Source: Mycolicibacterium gilvum
GTDB taxonomy: Bacteria; Actinomycetota; Actinomycetes; Mycobacteriales; Mycobacteriaceae
DNA length: 64,000 bases
Assembly: GCF_900454025.1 (NCBI RefSeq)
Contig: NZ_UGQM01000001.1
Location: 5,022,001-5,086,000, forward strand
Reading direction: 5' to 3'
Positions 18,495 through 26,220 of the stretch are shown piece after piece (the stretch's first letter is position 1; the number at the start of each line of letters is the position of its first letter). The position numbers were made by a program, and so were the translations under genes. The notes beneath the pieces are model-generated. The model was not told the origin of the DNA. It saw only the letters and a program-made list of their open reading frames with translations, and searched no databases.

Positions 18495-18863
18495 ATGGCT
18501 GCTTCTCCACCACAGTTTCATTCACCGGCACGACGGCCGCCAGCCTGGCAGCGGTGGGTACTCAACGCGCTGCACAACTTTGACCTATACACGATCGACG
18601 ACTGGGCGGCGCTCATGAAGAGCCACCTTGAACGATCCGGTGGAGCCACCCCAATGCAAACTGCGCGCCATACCGTTGATGCTCTGCACTACGTGGAGAG
18701 CATCAGACGTACGACTGCAATCCTTGCCGCACAAGGTAATCCGGCGGCTCGCTATCAACTGGCCGACGCCGCTCTCGACCTGAGGTCCGCTCTCGACAGG
18801 CTTCATGAAGCACGCGACGAGCTGCTGAAAGCCGCTGGGGCCGACCGTGTGACTGACGTTTAA
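18495..18863 (+). CDS. Small hypothetical protein in the element
   Basis: The 122-residue product starts MAASPPQFHSPARRPPAWQ and contains two predicted helices (TARHTVDALHYVESIRRTTA and ALDLRSALDRLHEARDELLK). The charged, regular helices suggest a genuine protein, but no family was recognised. It is divergent from the coiled-coil gene, with 200 bp between their starts that may hold promoters for both. The frame remains open upstream to 18387, but that extension is not protein-like. Nothing in its context tells its job. Confidence 0.55.
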   Translation: MAASPPQFHSPARRPPAWQRWVLNALHNFDLYTIDDWAALMKSHLERSGGATPMQTARHTVDALHYVESIRRTTAILAAQGNPAARYQLADAALDLRSALDRLHEARDELLKAAGADRVTDV

Positions 18864-18972
18864 CGGTAGGCAACTGTCCGTGTGACGAATCAGATTCGCG
18901 CCATGTCGACCTGCCTGTTGAACGAGACCGGCAAAGCGAGTCGTCATCGATGGGTGCAGCGCCAGCTCCTAG

Positions 18973-19155
18973 GCCGAGGTTCGGGGGTGTTCAGTTTCTG
19001 AACACCAGAGGTCGGATCTCCCGACAGCCACGCGCCGAGGTTCGGGGGTGTTCAGTTTCTGAACACCAGAGGTCGGATCTCCCGACAGCCACGCGCCGAG
19101 GTTCGGGGATGTTCAGTTTCTGAACACCAGTGGTCGGATCTCCCGACGGCCACCT
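18973..19155. repeat. Three tandem 61-bp repeats, each with a palindrome
   Basis: Three copies begin at 18973, 19034 and 19095. Copies 1 and 2 are nearly identical; copy 3 has a few substitutions. Each carries an inverted repeat, ggtgttcag-N3-ctgaacacc, at 18986-19006, 19047-19067 and 19108-19128 (one mismatch in the last). They occupy the 478-bp gap before the AbiE-like operon. Cooperative autoregulatory operators are the most likely role; iterons for replication are an alternative. Confidence 0.9.
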
Positions 19156-19185
19156 GCGTAATTGAAATTGTTCGGGTTAGGAGCC

Positions 19186-19206
19186 CATTCCGTTGACAAC
19201 GGAATG
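19186..19206. promoter_or_regulatory. Inverted repeat, second operator type before the AbiE-like pair
   Basis: A perfect 9-bp inverted repeat, cattccgtt-gac-aacggaatg, lies 30 bp downstream of the 61-bp array and 135 bp before the start of the antitoxin-like gene. Related half sites (cggaacagg, ccgaacagg) occur at 19305-19332 directly over the ribosome site. The spacing of three matches the array palindromes, although the arm sequence differs. Confidence 0.55.
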
Positions 19207-19340
19207 TTGCCATATCACGAACAGAGACGAAGTTTTCTCGACCTGCGGGCGCGATGACATGCGCAGACGCCCCCTGTTCGGGGTAACCCCCTTGTTCCGC
19301 AGCCATCGGAACAGGTATGTTTTCCGAACAGGAGATGCTC

Positions 19341-20429
19341 ATGACTGAACCAATCACTCCACCGCCCGGCACGGAGGCGGAGATTTTGACCGAGTGCACC
19401 GAACTACTCCGCGATCGTCTACCTGACGACTGGCGAGTCGACATTCAGAGACCGCCGATGGACGCCGCCATAGACGCGATCCTGGCACTTACCGCACCCG
19501 CGGGTGAGCAGGTTCGATTCCTTGTAGAGGCGAAGAGGCTAGTCGCCGGCCGCGACGTTCCTAGGATCTCGGAACAGTTGCAGTGGGCAGCAGATCGCGA
19601 GCTCATCGACACCGAGACCATGGTCATGTCCCGATACCTGGCGCCCCCAGTTCGCGAGCGGCTGTCGCAGGGGAACATGTCGTTCATCGACGCCACCGGC
19701 AACATCTTGATCCAGTCGTCACGTCCCGCGCTATTCGTTCGCGACCGGGGCGCCGATAAAGATCCATGGCGAAGCCCGGGCCGGCCGCGCGGATCGCTGG
19801 CAGGTGAGCCCGCCGCTCGTGTAGTCCGGGCACTCATCGCAAAGCAGGGTCCGTGGTCGGCGCGTGATCTCGTCGGCGCGTCCGGGGCATCCACCGGCGC
19901 AACGTACCGGGTGTTGGAGTTCCTTCAAGAGGAGGGGCTGGTGCAGAAGATGGGAACGGACTACGCCCTGAACGACTGGCCAACCCTCCTACGCCGATGG
20001 AGTCGGGACTACAGCTTCTTCCGCACCAACCGCACATCGAGCTACATCGAGCCTCGCGGCCTAGAAGCGCTGCAGAGCAAAGCCGCCAAGTCTCAGTACT
20101 CGCAGTACGCAATAACCGGAACGATCGCGGCCGCCCAGTGGGCGCCTTACGCTCCCGCCCGCGCGGCGATGGTCTACGTCGATGATGCGGCGCGCGCAGC
20201 AAAAGAATGGGGCCTACGGCCAGCGGATAAGGGCGCGAATGTGATTCTCGCCGAACCTAAGTACGACGTCGTGTTCACCGGAACCGGTACCAATCGCGAC
20301 GGTGCTGTCATTGTCGCGATTGAACAGGCGGCAGTAGACCTACTCACGGGTCCGGGCCGAAACCCCTCTGAGGGAGAGGAACTCATCTCATGGATGGAGC
20401 GAAACGAAAGTGAGTGGCGACGTGGATGA
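19341..20429 (+). CDS. AbiEi-like antitoxin/transcriptional regulator (type IV TA-like)
   Basis: AGGAG six bases before the ATG at 19341 fixes the start; an earlier in-frame ATG at 19317 is less likely. The 362-residue protein has an N-terminal alpha/beta part with RFLVEAKRL, then MSFIDATGNILI and ALFVRDRGADKDPW. A winged-helix part follows (VVRALIAKQGPWSARDLVGA, then SGASTGATYRVLEFLQEEGL), and a C-terminal domain has YAITGTIAAAQWAPYAPARA. This order is what I know from actinobacterial proteins annotated as AbiEi-family antitoxins. The downstream gene overlaps by 20 bp and encodes a nucleotidyltransferase-like protein, which supports a toxin-antitoxin pair autoregulated at the upstream palindromes. 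Confidence 0.75.
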   Translation: MTEPITPPPGTEAEILTECTELLRDRLPDDWRVDIQRPPMDAAIDAILALTAPAGEQVRFLVEAKRLVAGRDVPRISEQLQWAADRELIDTETMVMSRYLAPPVRERLSQGNMSFIDATGNILIQSSRPALFVRDRGADKDPWRSPGRPRGSLAGEPAARVVRALIAKQGPWSARDLVGASGASTGATYRVLEFLQEEGLVQKMGTDYALNDWPTLLRRWSRDYSFFRTNRTSSYIEPRGLEALQSKAAKSQYSQYAITGTIAAAQWAPYAPARAAMVYVDDAARAAKEWGLRPADKGANVILAEPKYDVVFTGTGTNRDGAVIVAIEQAAVDLLTGPGRNPSEGEELISWMERNESEWRRG

Positions 20430-21246
20430 CCTTCTCGTCAAAGCCCGTTCAGCCCTACTGGACGCACTTGAAGCTCTGAATGAACAACGCGATTCGATCG
20501 TCGTGGTCGGCGCGCAGGCCATCTATCTGCACAGTGGCCACGCTGACGTTGCGATCGCCGAGGCAACTAAGGACAGCGACCTGGCGGTCGACCCGCGGGC
20601 ACTCCCCGAAGAGCCACTGCTTGAAGAAGCGATGAAACGAGCTGGCTTCTACCCGAACGCAATCAAGCAGCCCGGAGCATGGCTAAACCCGGCAGGCATC
20701 CCAGTCGATCTGATGGTTCCGGATGCGTTGTCGCAAGGCGGTAGGTCTCATCGCGGCGCCCGAATCCCACCCCACTCCAACCAAGCGACAAGGCGAACCG
20801 TCGGGTTGGAAGCCGCCGTGGTGGACAATGAGCTCCGTACGATATCCGCGCTCGACCCTGACGACACAAGGACTTTCGAAGCCCGAGTCGCCGGGCCAGC
20901 GGCACTTGTGATTGCGAAAGTCCACAAGATCCATGAACGACGCGACCAACCTGACCGCCTCAACGATAAGGACGCTCACGATATCTACCGCCTGCTTGTG
21001 GCAACGACCGACACGGCGGCACTCGGATCGAGCTTTCAGCTACTACTGACCGATCCGATATCAAAGACGGTGACGGAGCAGGCTCTCGAATGGCTGCCCG
21101 CTCTGTTTGCGGAAGGACCCGATGCCCTCGGATCCGTCATGGCAGGCCGCGCAGAGGAAGGAATCGGAGACCCCGACCTGGTGGCCGCCTCCGTTGCCGC
21201 GCTTGCAGCTGATGTGCTCGCTGCTGTCACGGATGCGTCCACCTAA
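20410..21246 (+). CDS. Nucleotidyltransferase-like protein, probable toxin partner
   Basis: The 278-residue protein begins with a GTG inside the preceding gene and shows VVVGAQAIYLHSG followed by TKDSDLAVDP. That is the glycine loop and paired-acid pattern of DNA-polymerase-beta-type nucleotidyltransferases such as AbiEii/MenT, though the usual GG-loop is reduced to VGAQ. PAALVIAKVHKIHERRDQPD and LNDKDAHDIYRLL resemble the C-terminal part of these proteins. Such enzymes typically transfer nucleotides to tRNA or protein and stop growth when their antitoxin is lost. Substrate and toxicity are inferred from family and gene pairing, not from sequence detail. Confidence 0.75.
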   Translation: MSGDVDDLLVKARSALLDALEALNEQRDSIVVVGAQAIYLHSGHADVAIAEATKDSDLAVDPRALPEEPLLEEAMKRAGFYPNAIKQPGAWLNPAGIPVDLMVPDALSQGGRSHRGARIPPHSNQATRRTVGLEAAVVDNELRTISALDPDDTRTFEARVAGPAALVIAKVHKIHERRDQPDRLNDKDAHDIYRLLVATTDTAALGSSFQLLLTDPISKTVTEQALEWLPALFAEGPDALGSVMAGRAEEGIGDPDLVAASVAALAADVLAAVTDAST

Positions 21247-21401
21247 GAGCGGAGGATACGTGCGCCGCAATCGGCGAGCAAACACCGCAAGTCCGCGGGC
21301 AGGGTCTTCATGAATTTCAACAGATCCGCCTTTCCCTGGTCGGTGAACCCACCGATGAACACGGGGAAGTGCAGCCTGTGGGCCAGTTGCACGACAAGCA
21401 T
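21243..21401 (-). CDS. Small ORF, possible gene remnant
   Basis: This 52-residue frame, starting MLVVQLAHRLHFPVF and ending CGARILRS, lies immediately behind the nuclease-like gene in another frame. Its residue use looks protein-like, so it may be a small gene or the tail of a deleted one. No family recognised; it overlaps the end of the nucleotidyltransferase gene by four bases. Confidence 0.25.
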   Translation of the reverse strand: MLVVQLAHRLHFPVFIGGFTDQGKADLLKFMKTLPADLRCLLADCGARILRS

Positions 21402-21405
21402 GGGA

Positions 21406-21834
21406 TCAGCGACAACGCGAGTCGAGCTGCTCACGGACAACCGCGAGGTCACGGGCGCGGTCACGGGCGATCCGCTTCGACTTCACCGTGAAGACGGACT
21501 TCTCGATCACGACGAGCTGCATCCCGTGTGCGGGGATCTCGGTGCGCTTACGTTCGTCGTAGCGACGGCGTTGCTCGGCGCGGCCGACCCCGGAGACTGT
21601 CTGGCGACGGTCGAAGAACTCCACCGCTTCTGAGTGCTGCTCCTCCTGGAACTCCACCACGATTTCCAGGCCGGGCCAGTACCCGTCGACGGGGAGCTCC
21701 GTACCCCGAGGTCGCGACGGTGACGGGTCTCCGCGAAGCCAGTCGAACCGCTGCTGACGGCGTCCAACCAGGCCGAGGACCTCGTCGCACAAATCGAGGA
21801 CGTAGTGCTCGTCGGAGTCCGCGCGGCCTGCCAT
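21406..21834 (-). CDS. Small protein with endonuclease-like (PD-(D/E)XK/Vsr-type) pattern
   Basis: The 142-residue product starts MAGRADSDEHYVLDLCDEVL. RRQQRFDWLRGD is followed by ELPVDGYWPGLEIVVEFQEE, in which D50 and E61-x-Q63 sit on adjacent predicted strands as in PD-(D/E)XK folds. VSGVGRAEQRRRYDERKR and IPAHGMQLVVIE complete a compact domain that I have seen as an uncharacterised actinobacterial family. A nuclease role is an inference from this spacing. It is divergent from the gene now split by the IS256-family element, with about 120 bp between the starts, so the two may form a functional pair. Confidence 0.7.
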   Translation of the reverse strand: MAGRADSDEHYVLDLCDEVLGLVGRRQQRFDWLRGDPSPSRPRGTELPVDGYWPGLEIVVEFQEEQHSEAVEFFDRRQTVSGVGRAEQRRRYDERKRTEIPAHGMQLVVIEKSVFTVKSKRIARDRARDLAVVREQLDSRCR

Positions 21835-22351
21835 TGCGCGATCATCGCACCGGCACTCACCCAGTGGCCCACACCCCGCGACATCACTGAAATCGCACGG
21901 AAGCTGCAGTCCAGCCCCGCTGCGCTCTGTCCGTCGGAATACGGTGTGCTGATGCGGTGGTACGCGCGCCCCGAGGGTGACTGCGCACGGCTGAACCTCG
22001 CGCCTCAGCTCGACTCCTGGGACCGGGCTGACAACCGCAGCCAGGTGCAGCTGGGGAAGTTCCTGGACGAAGCGGACACGCTGCTCGCAGCGTCGCGGAT
22101 CGACGGCCCGTGGGCACTGCGGCTCGACGTCGGCTTGGCACCGAACCTCGACCTGCTGGACAAGCGGGACCTCGACAACTACGCGAAGCCCCTCGCTTCC
22201 CGGCTGTCCGACGGCGGGCTGGTGTCGGTCTGGTGCACCAAGCGCAGCGGTGGACACTCCGCCCTGAGAATCGAGGCAGCGCGCGCGGTGCCCGCGCCAT
22301 CAGTCGGTGTTTTGCACGCTACGACAACTAGCTCTTGGGACGCACCCGCGG

Positions 22352-22359
22352 CAAAGGAG
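22352..22359. repeat. Left 8-bp target duplication of the IS256-family element
   Basis: The octamer caaaggag here is repeated at 23788-23795 on the other side of the element, as expected for IS256-family transposition. Removing one copy restores the reading frame of the interrupted gene. Confidence 0.9.
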
Positions 22360-23787
22360 GGTTGCGTCCACCAAGGTGGTGTACGAGTCGGACCTGATCA
22401 GCGGTACCGGCGTGTCGTAGCCGAATGATTGAAGGTCATCGCGTGATTCTTCGAGAGACCGACCAAAGTTTCTCGAGCAAAGGAACCGACGCGATGACCA
22501 CTGCCCACAATATCGACCTGCCCACCGTGCTGGCCGAACGACTCACCACCGCCCATCCCGACGTGCTGCGCGAGCTGCTCGCCACATTCATCCACACCCT
22601 GATGGGCGCTGAGGCCGACGCCCTGTGCGGCGCCGGATACGGCGAACGCAGCACCGAGCGCACCAACTCCCGCAACGGCTACCGGCACCGCCAATTCGAC
22701 ACCCGCGCAGGCTCATTGGATCTCGCGATCCCGAAGCTGCGCCACGGCTCCTACTTCCCGGACTGGCTGCTGGAACGCCGCAAACGCGCCGAACGGGCTC
22801 TGACCACGGTAGTCGCGACCTGCTACCTGCTGGGGGTCTCGACGCGGCGGATGGACAAGCTGGTGGAGACCCTGGGGATCACGTCGCTGTCGAAGTCCCA
22901 GGTCAGCGTGATGGCTAAGGAACTCGACGCCGCCGTCGAAGCCTTCCGCACCCGGCCCTTGGACGCCGGCCCGTACACGTTCGTGGCCGCCGACGCCCTG
23001 GTGCTCAAGGTCCGCGAGGGCGGGCGGGTGGTCAACGTGCACGCCCTGATCGCGGTCGGGGTCAACGCCGAGGGCCATCGCGAAATCCTGGGTATTGACG
23101 TCAGTACCGCCGAGGACGGAGCGGGCTGGTTGACGTTCTGGCGGTCGCTGACCGCCCGCGGCCTGTCCGGGGTCAAATTGGTCACCAGCGACGCCCATGC
23201 CGGGCTGGTAGCGGCCATTGGGGCGACGCTGCCCGGGGCGGCCTGGCAGCGGTGCAGAACGCATTACACGACCAACCTGATGGCCGTCACTCCCAAGTCG
23301 TCGTGGCCGTGGGTCCGGACATTGTTGCATTCGGTGTTCGATCAACCAGACGCTGAATCGGTTGCTGCGCAATATGATCGGATCATCGAGGCCCTCGCGG
23401 ACAAGCTCCCCAAGGTCGCCGACCACCTGGAAGAAGCCCGGGCGGACCTGCTGGCGTTCACTGCGTTTCCCAAGCAGATCTGGCGCCAGATCTGGAGCAA
23501 CAACCCCCAGGAACGCCTCAACAAGGAGATCCGCCGACGCACCGACGTCGTCGGCATCTTCCCCGACCGAAACGCTCTGATCCGCCTCGTCGGCGCCGTC
23601 CTGGCCGAACAACACGACGAATGGGCAGAATCGCGGCGCTACCTCGGCCTCGACGTCCTCAGCAAATCACGCACCGTCAACGACACACCGACAGAACAGG
23701 AGGCCACCCCAGCGGCACTGACCGCCTGACCCAACTACCTCGAAGAATCACACGACGACGTCGTACACCACGTCCCTGGACTTGACC
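22360..23787 (+). mobile_element. IS256-family insertion sequence (1,428 bp)
   Basis: The element is bounded by an 8-bp duplication and has imperfect terminal inverted repeats: the left end contains gtccacc...gtggtgtacga and the right end, read inward, gtccaggg-acgtggtgtacga. It holds one intact transposase. It has inserted into a divergently arranged gene of the integrated element, so it arrived after that gene was in place. Confidence 0.92.
22494..23729 (+). CDS. IS256-family transposase
   Basis: The 411-residue protein is a Mutator/IS256-type DDE transposase. The first acidic residue is in FVAADALVLKV, the second in LVTSDAHAGL, and the glutamate in NPQERLNKEIRRR. YGERSTERTNSRNGYRHR is the characteristic N-terminal block, and AWQRCRTHYTTNLM carries the family's CxxH-type element. 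AAAGGA precedes the ATG at 22494; an open frame extends 23 codons upstream without a ribosome site. The gene is undamaged, so the element is probably active. Confidence 0.95.
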   Translation: MTTAHNIDLPTVLAERLTTAHPDVLRELLATFIHTLMGAEADALCGAGYGERSTERTNSRNGYRHRQFDTRAGSLDLAIPKLRHGSYFPDWLLERRKRAERALTTVVATCYLLGVSTRRMDKLVETLGITSLSKSQVSVMAKELDAAVEAFRTRPLDAGPYTFVAADALVLKVREGGRVVNVHALIAVGVNAEGHREILGIDVSTAEDGAGWLTFWRSLTARGLSGVKLVTSDAHAGLVAAIGATLPGAAWQRCRTHYTTNLMAVTPKSSWPWVRTLLHSVFDQPDAESVAAQYDRIIEALADKLPKVADHLEEARADLLAFTAFPKQIWRQIWSNNPQERLNKEIRRRTDVVGIFPDRNALIRLVGAVLAEQHDEWAESRRYLGLDVLSKSRTVNDTPTEQEATPAALTA

Positions 23788-23795
23788 CAAAGGAG
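23788..23795. repeat. Right 8-bp target duplication of the IS256-family element
   Basis: The octamer caaaggag matches 22352-22359. The codons following it (cag att cgc) continue the interrupted reading frame. Confidence 0.9.
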
Positions 23796-24108
23796 CAGAT
23801 TCGCTCAGCCCTTGCGGATGTCCCGGAGCTGCCGGATGGACCCGTCGGGCTTGAACTCGCCTTCACCGTCGGACCGAGCAGGAACTGGCTGAACCTCTGG
23901 AAGCCAACCATCGACTCGCTGGGTAACCTCCTCGGCCATGAACAGCCGTTTCGCCCGTGGAACCCCCGCGACGGCAGGATCACTGAGCTGGGCATGCACC
24001 TCGACATCGATCCGTCGCTGCGCTACGAAGTCCACATCGGCATCGCAGCTCGACCCGTCGTGGCGGCGTCTGCGGAGGCCCGGTAGTGGGCGTACCTGCC
24101 CACCACTG

Positions 24109-24705
24109 CTAGCCCGCCTCGAACCCCCAGGTGATCGCGCGGGCGAGACTCGACGAGTAGTACGCGCGGTCGGCTGTCTTCTTAAACCGCAGCGAGCCGG
24201 GGTGCTCCGGGAACAGTAAGTAGGTCGTGCCCGGTTTGACGGCCGACGGCTTCACGAACGGCCACGCCAGCCGGCGCGCGGCACGGTACCGAGCCGCGAG
24301 CACTTTCTCCGCATCCGCGCCCAACCCGATGATCAGCCGCGGCGACACGACGTCCAGCTCCTCGTGGAGGAAGGGCAGACAGTTGTCGATCTCGTGGGGA
24401 TGCGATCGCCGGTCGTCGATAGGGTGGCAGTGCACCACGTTCGTAATAAACAGTTCGCGCTTCTCCCGGCCGGCGATCTCCAGCGCCCGGTCGATGTAGG
24501 TTCCGCTGCCGCCGGTGAAGGGGACCCCGGATTCCATGCACTTGCGGCAGAGGCTCTGCCCGACGATGGCGACGGGAGCGTGCGCCGATCCGTATCCCGG
24601 TGCCGAAGCAGTCACGCCGGGCGCGTTCATCCCCGGGCACTCCCGGCACCTGCTGATCTGCTCGGCGATGAGGTTCAACCGCCTCCGCCTGGTGTCCGTA
24701 GCCAT
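24109..24705 (-). CDS. Uracil-DNA glycosylase superfamily protein
   Basis: The 198-residue protein has the order of motifs of family 4/5-like uracil-DNA glycosylases. CRECPGM near the start and CRKCM at about residue 54 could ligate an iron-sulfur cluster. PVAIVGQSLC replaces the usual GEAPG loop, FTGGSGTYIDRAL replaces PFVGRSG, FITNVVHCHP is the TNVVxCRPP motif, and FPEHPGSLRF holds the C-terminal active-site His. The altered first loop means the substrate may not be uracil. The gene lies in the defence-like cargo next to an 8-oxoguanine-glycosylase-fold gene on the other strand, 135 bp away. Confidence 0.85.
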   Translation of the reverse strand: MATDTRRRRLNLIAEQISRCRECPGMNAPGVTASAPGYGSAHAPVAIVGQSLCRKCMESGVPFTGGSGTYIDRALEIAGREKRELFITNVVHCHPIDDRRSHPHEIDNCLPFLHEELDVVSPRLIIGLGADAEKVLAARYRAARRLAWPFVKPSAVKPGTTYLLFPEHPGSLRFKKTADRAYYSSSLARAITWGFEAG

Positions 24706-24840
24706 GTCGCAATGGTCTCACCGGTCCCCGACGCGACAACCGCGAATGCGAGAAGGCTCCCGCCTACGTCGGCGCCCCGTGCGAGGCTTGCCGCGGCGTA
24801 GGGAATCAGCTGTGTCCCCGCCGCGTCGAAAGGGGCCGAG

Positions 24841-25599
24841 ATGTGGCACGAGGGAGACGCTGCTGTAGGCGATCTGCTGAAATCCCCAGTTTTCGGTCCG
24901 GCCGACCGGATGCAAGAGGCACTCCCCGTAAGCAACTGGTGGGCGGATCGCGGAATCGTTCTCAGCTCAAGCGAACTCAACCGGACCGCGTTGTTCAGGC
25001 TTGCGGCGCAGTGCTGGGAGACGGACGAACCGGACTGGGTGACATTCCTCTGGCACATTCTCGCGTGGGGAGTGGTGGGCGACTATCGGAACGCGTCGAA
25101 GATCGTCGCCAGTGCCGACGACGCCGAACAGCGCGCTCGGCTCAATGGCGTCTTGCGAGCCGCCGCCGAAGCGAGCCGCCGCGGTGACATCCGCACCGCC
25201 TACACCGCGATCCACGGAAGGGTTGCCCGTTTGGGGCCTGCATTCTTCTCGAAGTTCCTATACCTCACCTCGGAACGGGACTCGCCGGGGTCGCGGTGCC
25301 TGATCCTCGATTCCCGCGTCAGCGCAGCGGTTTTCACACTGACCGGTCGCGAATACTGGAAGGAGACGGCAGCGACGTACGAACGCTTCTGCGTGGAGGT
25401 CGACCGGTGGTCGGAGTTGTTTGGTGAGCCGGACGACCTCATCGAGTTCAGGCTGTACCAGTTCGGTCGGCTGATCGCCTCGTCACGGTGGCGGTGGCTG
25501 CACACCGAAGCCTCCCTATACCGTGAAGGCCGGCAGCACGTCGAGTTCAACGACATCGCCGAGCGGCAAGCACGGCTCATGGGCTGGACGACTGTGTAA
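24841..25599 (+). CDS. 8-oxoguanine DNA glycosylase OGG-fold protein
   Basis: The 252-residue protein resembles actinobacterial proteins annotated as OGG-fold (helix-hairpin-helix) glycosylase-like. VTFLWHILAWGVVGDYRN and the block LGPAFFSKFLYLTS followed by CLILDSRVSAAVF are the recognisable features. The lysine in FFSKF and the aspartate in ILDSRV are candidates for catalytic residues by analogy with the Lys/Asp pair of OGG1. The C-terminal part ends WRWLHTEASLYREGR. It is divergent from the uracil-glycosylase-like gene. Whether it excises a base has not been shown for this family, so activity is inference. Confidence 0.7.
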   Translation: MWHEGDAAVGDLLKSPVFGPADRMQEALPVSNWWADRGIVLSSSELNRTALFRLAAQCWETDEPDWVTFLWHILAWGVVGDYRNASKIVASADDAEQRARLNGVLRAAAEASRRGDIRTAYTAIHGRVARLGPAFFSKFLYLTSERDSPGSRCLILDSRVSAAVFTLTGREYWKETAATYERFCVEVDRWSELFGEPDDLIEFRLYQFGRLIASSRWRWLHTEASLYREGRQHVEFNDIAERQARLMGWTTV

Positions 25600-25737
25600 G
25601 CGACCGAAGCGGGCGGCCGCACGAAACATCGCGCAGAACGACTTGTACACATGGCACCGAGACATCGGGTTCAGTCGAGCGCCTTACAGAACCGACTCGC
25701 CGCTGCGTCGTCCTGGATGCGGAACCCCCCCTGCGTC

Positions 25738-26220
25738 TCACCCCGCCGGCAGGATCTCCATCACGTCCCACCGGTCCTTCCACTCGGCGATGCGGGTCAC
25801 AGGGATCGCGTGGTGGGTACTCGCGTCATTCTTGACGCGGTGGCCGCCGGAGTCCGCGAGGTACTTGCTGTGCGCTGTGTGGATATCGTTCTCCATCCAC
25901 CACTCCGGCACGATGTAGAACTCGGGGTATGCCTTTCCGAGGTCGACGAGTACCCAGTACTTCGTCTCGACCTCGGGTGCCCTCCGCTTCTTGCCCCGCT
26001 TCGTGCTCGTCTGCCACGCGCCGGCCGTCTTCGTTTTGACCTGGATGCTGATCACGCGGTCGTGGCTGGCGTCGCTGGCCAGCAAGTCAATGTCATGCAT
26101 GTTCCCGGAGAACGTCACCGCATAGCCACCGCGCCGGTGGATCTCAGCAGCGACGAAGTGCTCCCCAGCCGACCCGACCTGCTGCGTAGTCAGCTTCGGG
26201 CGATTGAAGGGGGCTGTCAC
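25738..26220 (-). CDS. PD-(D/E)XK nuclease-like protein, third gene of the SMC-like operon
   Basis: The GTG at 26220 overlaps the stop of the preceding gene (GTGA), so I start there and not further upstream. The 160-residue product has SAGEHFVAAEIHRRGGYAVT (E20), NMHDIDLLAS (D45) and VISIQVKTKT (Q60-x-K62). This is the E...D...QxK layout of restriction-endonuclease-like folds seen in Holliday-junction-resolvase and DUF4365-like nucleases. The tail contains KYWVLVDLGKAYPEFYIVP, also typical of that group. It is the last gene of a leftward three-gene operon with an SMC-like ATPase, suggesting a DNA-cutting effector. Confidence 0.8.
   Translation of the reverse strand: MTAPFNRPKLTTQQVGSAGEHFVAAEIHRRGGYAVTFSGNMHDIDLLASDASHDRVISIQVKTKTAGAWQTSTKRGKKRRAPEVETKYWVLVDLGKAYPEFYIVPEWWMENDIHTAHSKYLADSGGHRVKNDASTHHAIPVTRIAEWKDRWDVMEILPAG

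Larger units (their letters stand above)
21952..24086 (+). pseudogene. Uncharacterised gene split by an IS256-family element
   Basis: The two halves, 21952-22359 and 23796-24086, join in frame after removing the insertion and one copy of its 8-bp duplication, giving about 232 residues. The first half begins MRWYARPEGDCARLNL and has GPWALRLDVGLAPNLDLLDK, RDLDNYAKPLASRL and VSVWCTKRSGGHS. The second has ELAFTVGPSRNWLNLWKP, RPWNPRDGRITELGM and ends PVVAASAEAR. The DLDNY segment recalls RusA-type resolvases, in which paired aspartates bind metal, but the assignment is weak. The 5' half still reads into the element and would give a truncated product. The family looks like one I know only as hypothetical in actinobacteria. 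Confidence 0.8.

Noticed and set aside
18973..19155. Possible CRISPR array
   Set aside because: Only three units of 61 bp in direct tandem with no variable spacers; the repeats are contiguous and palindromic, so operators fit better, and no cas genes are near.
21835..22257. Long minus-strand frame over the first half of the IS-split gene
   Set aside because: Only the part from 21834 down looks like protein; the rest is the antisense shadow of the plus-strand gene, whose two halves rejoin in frame.
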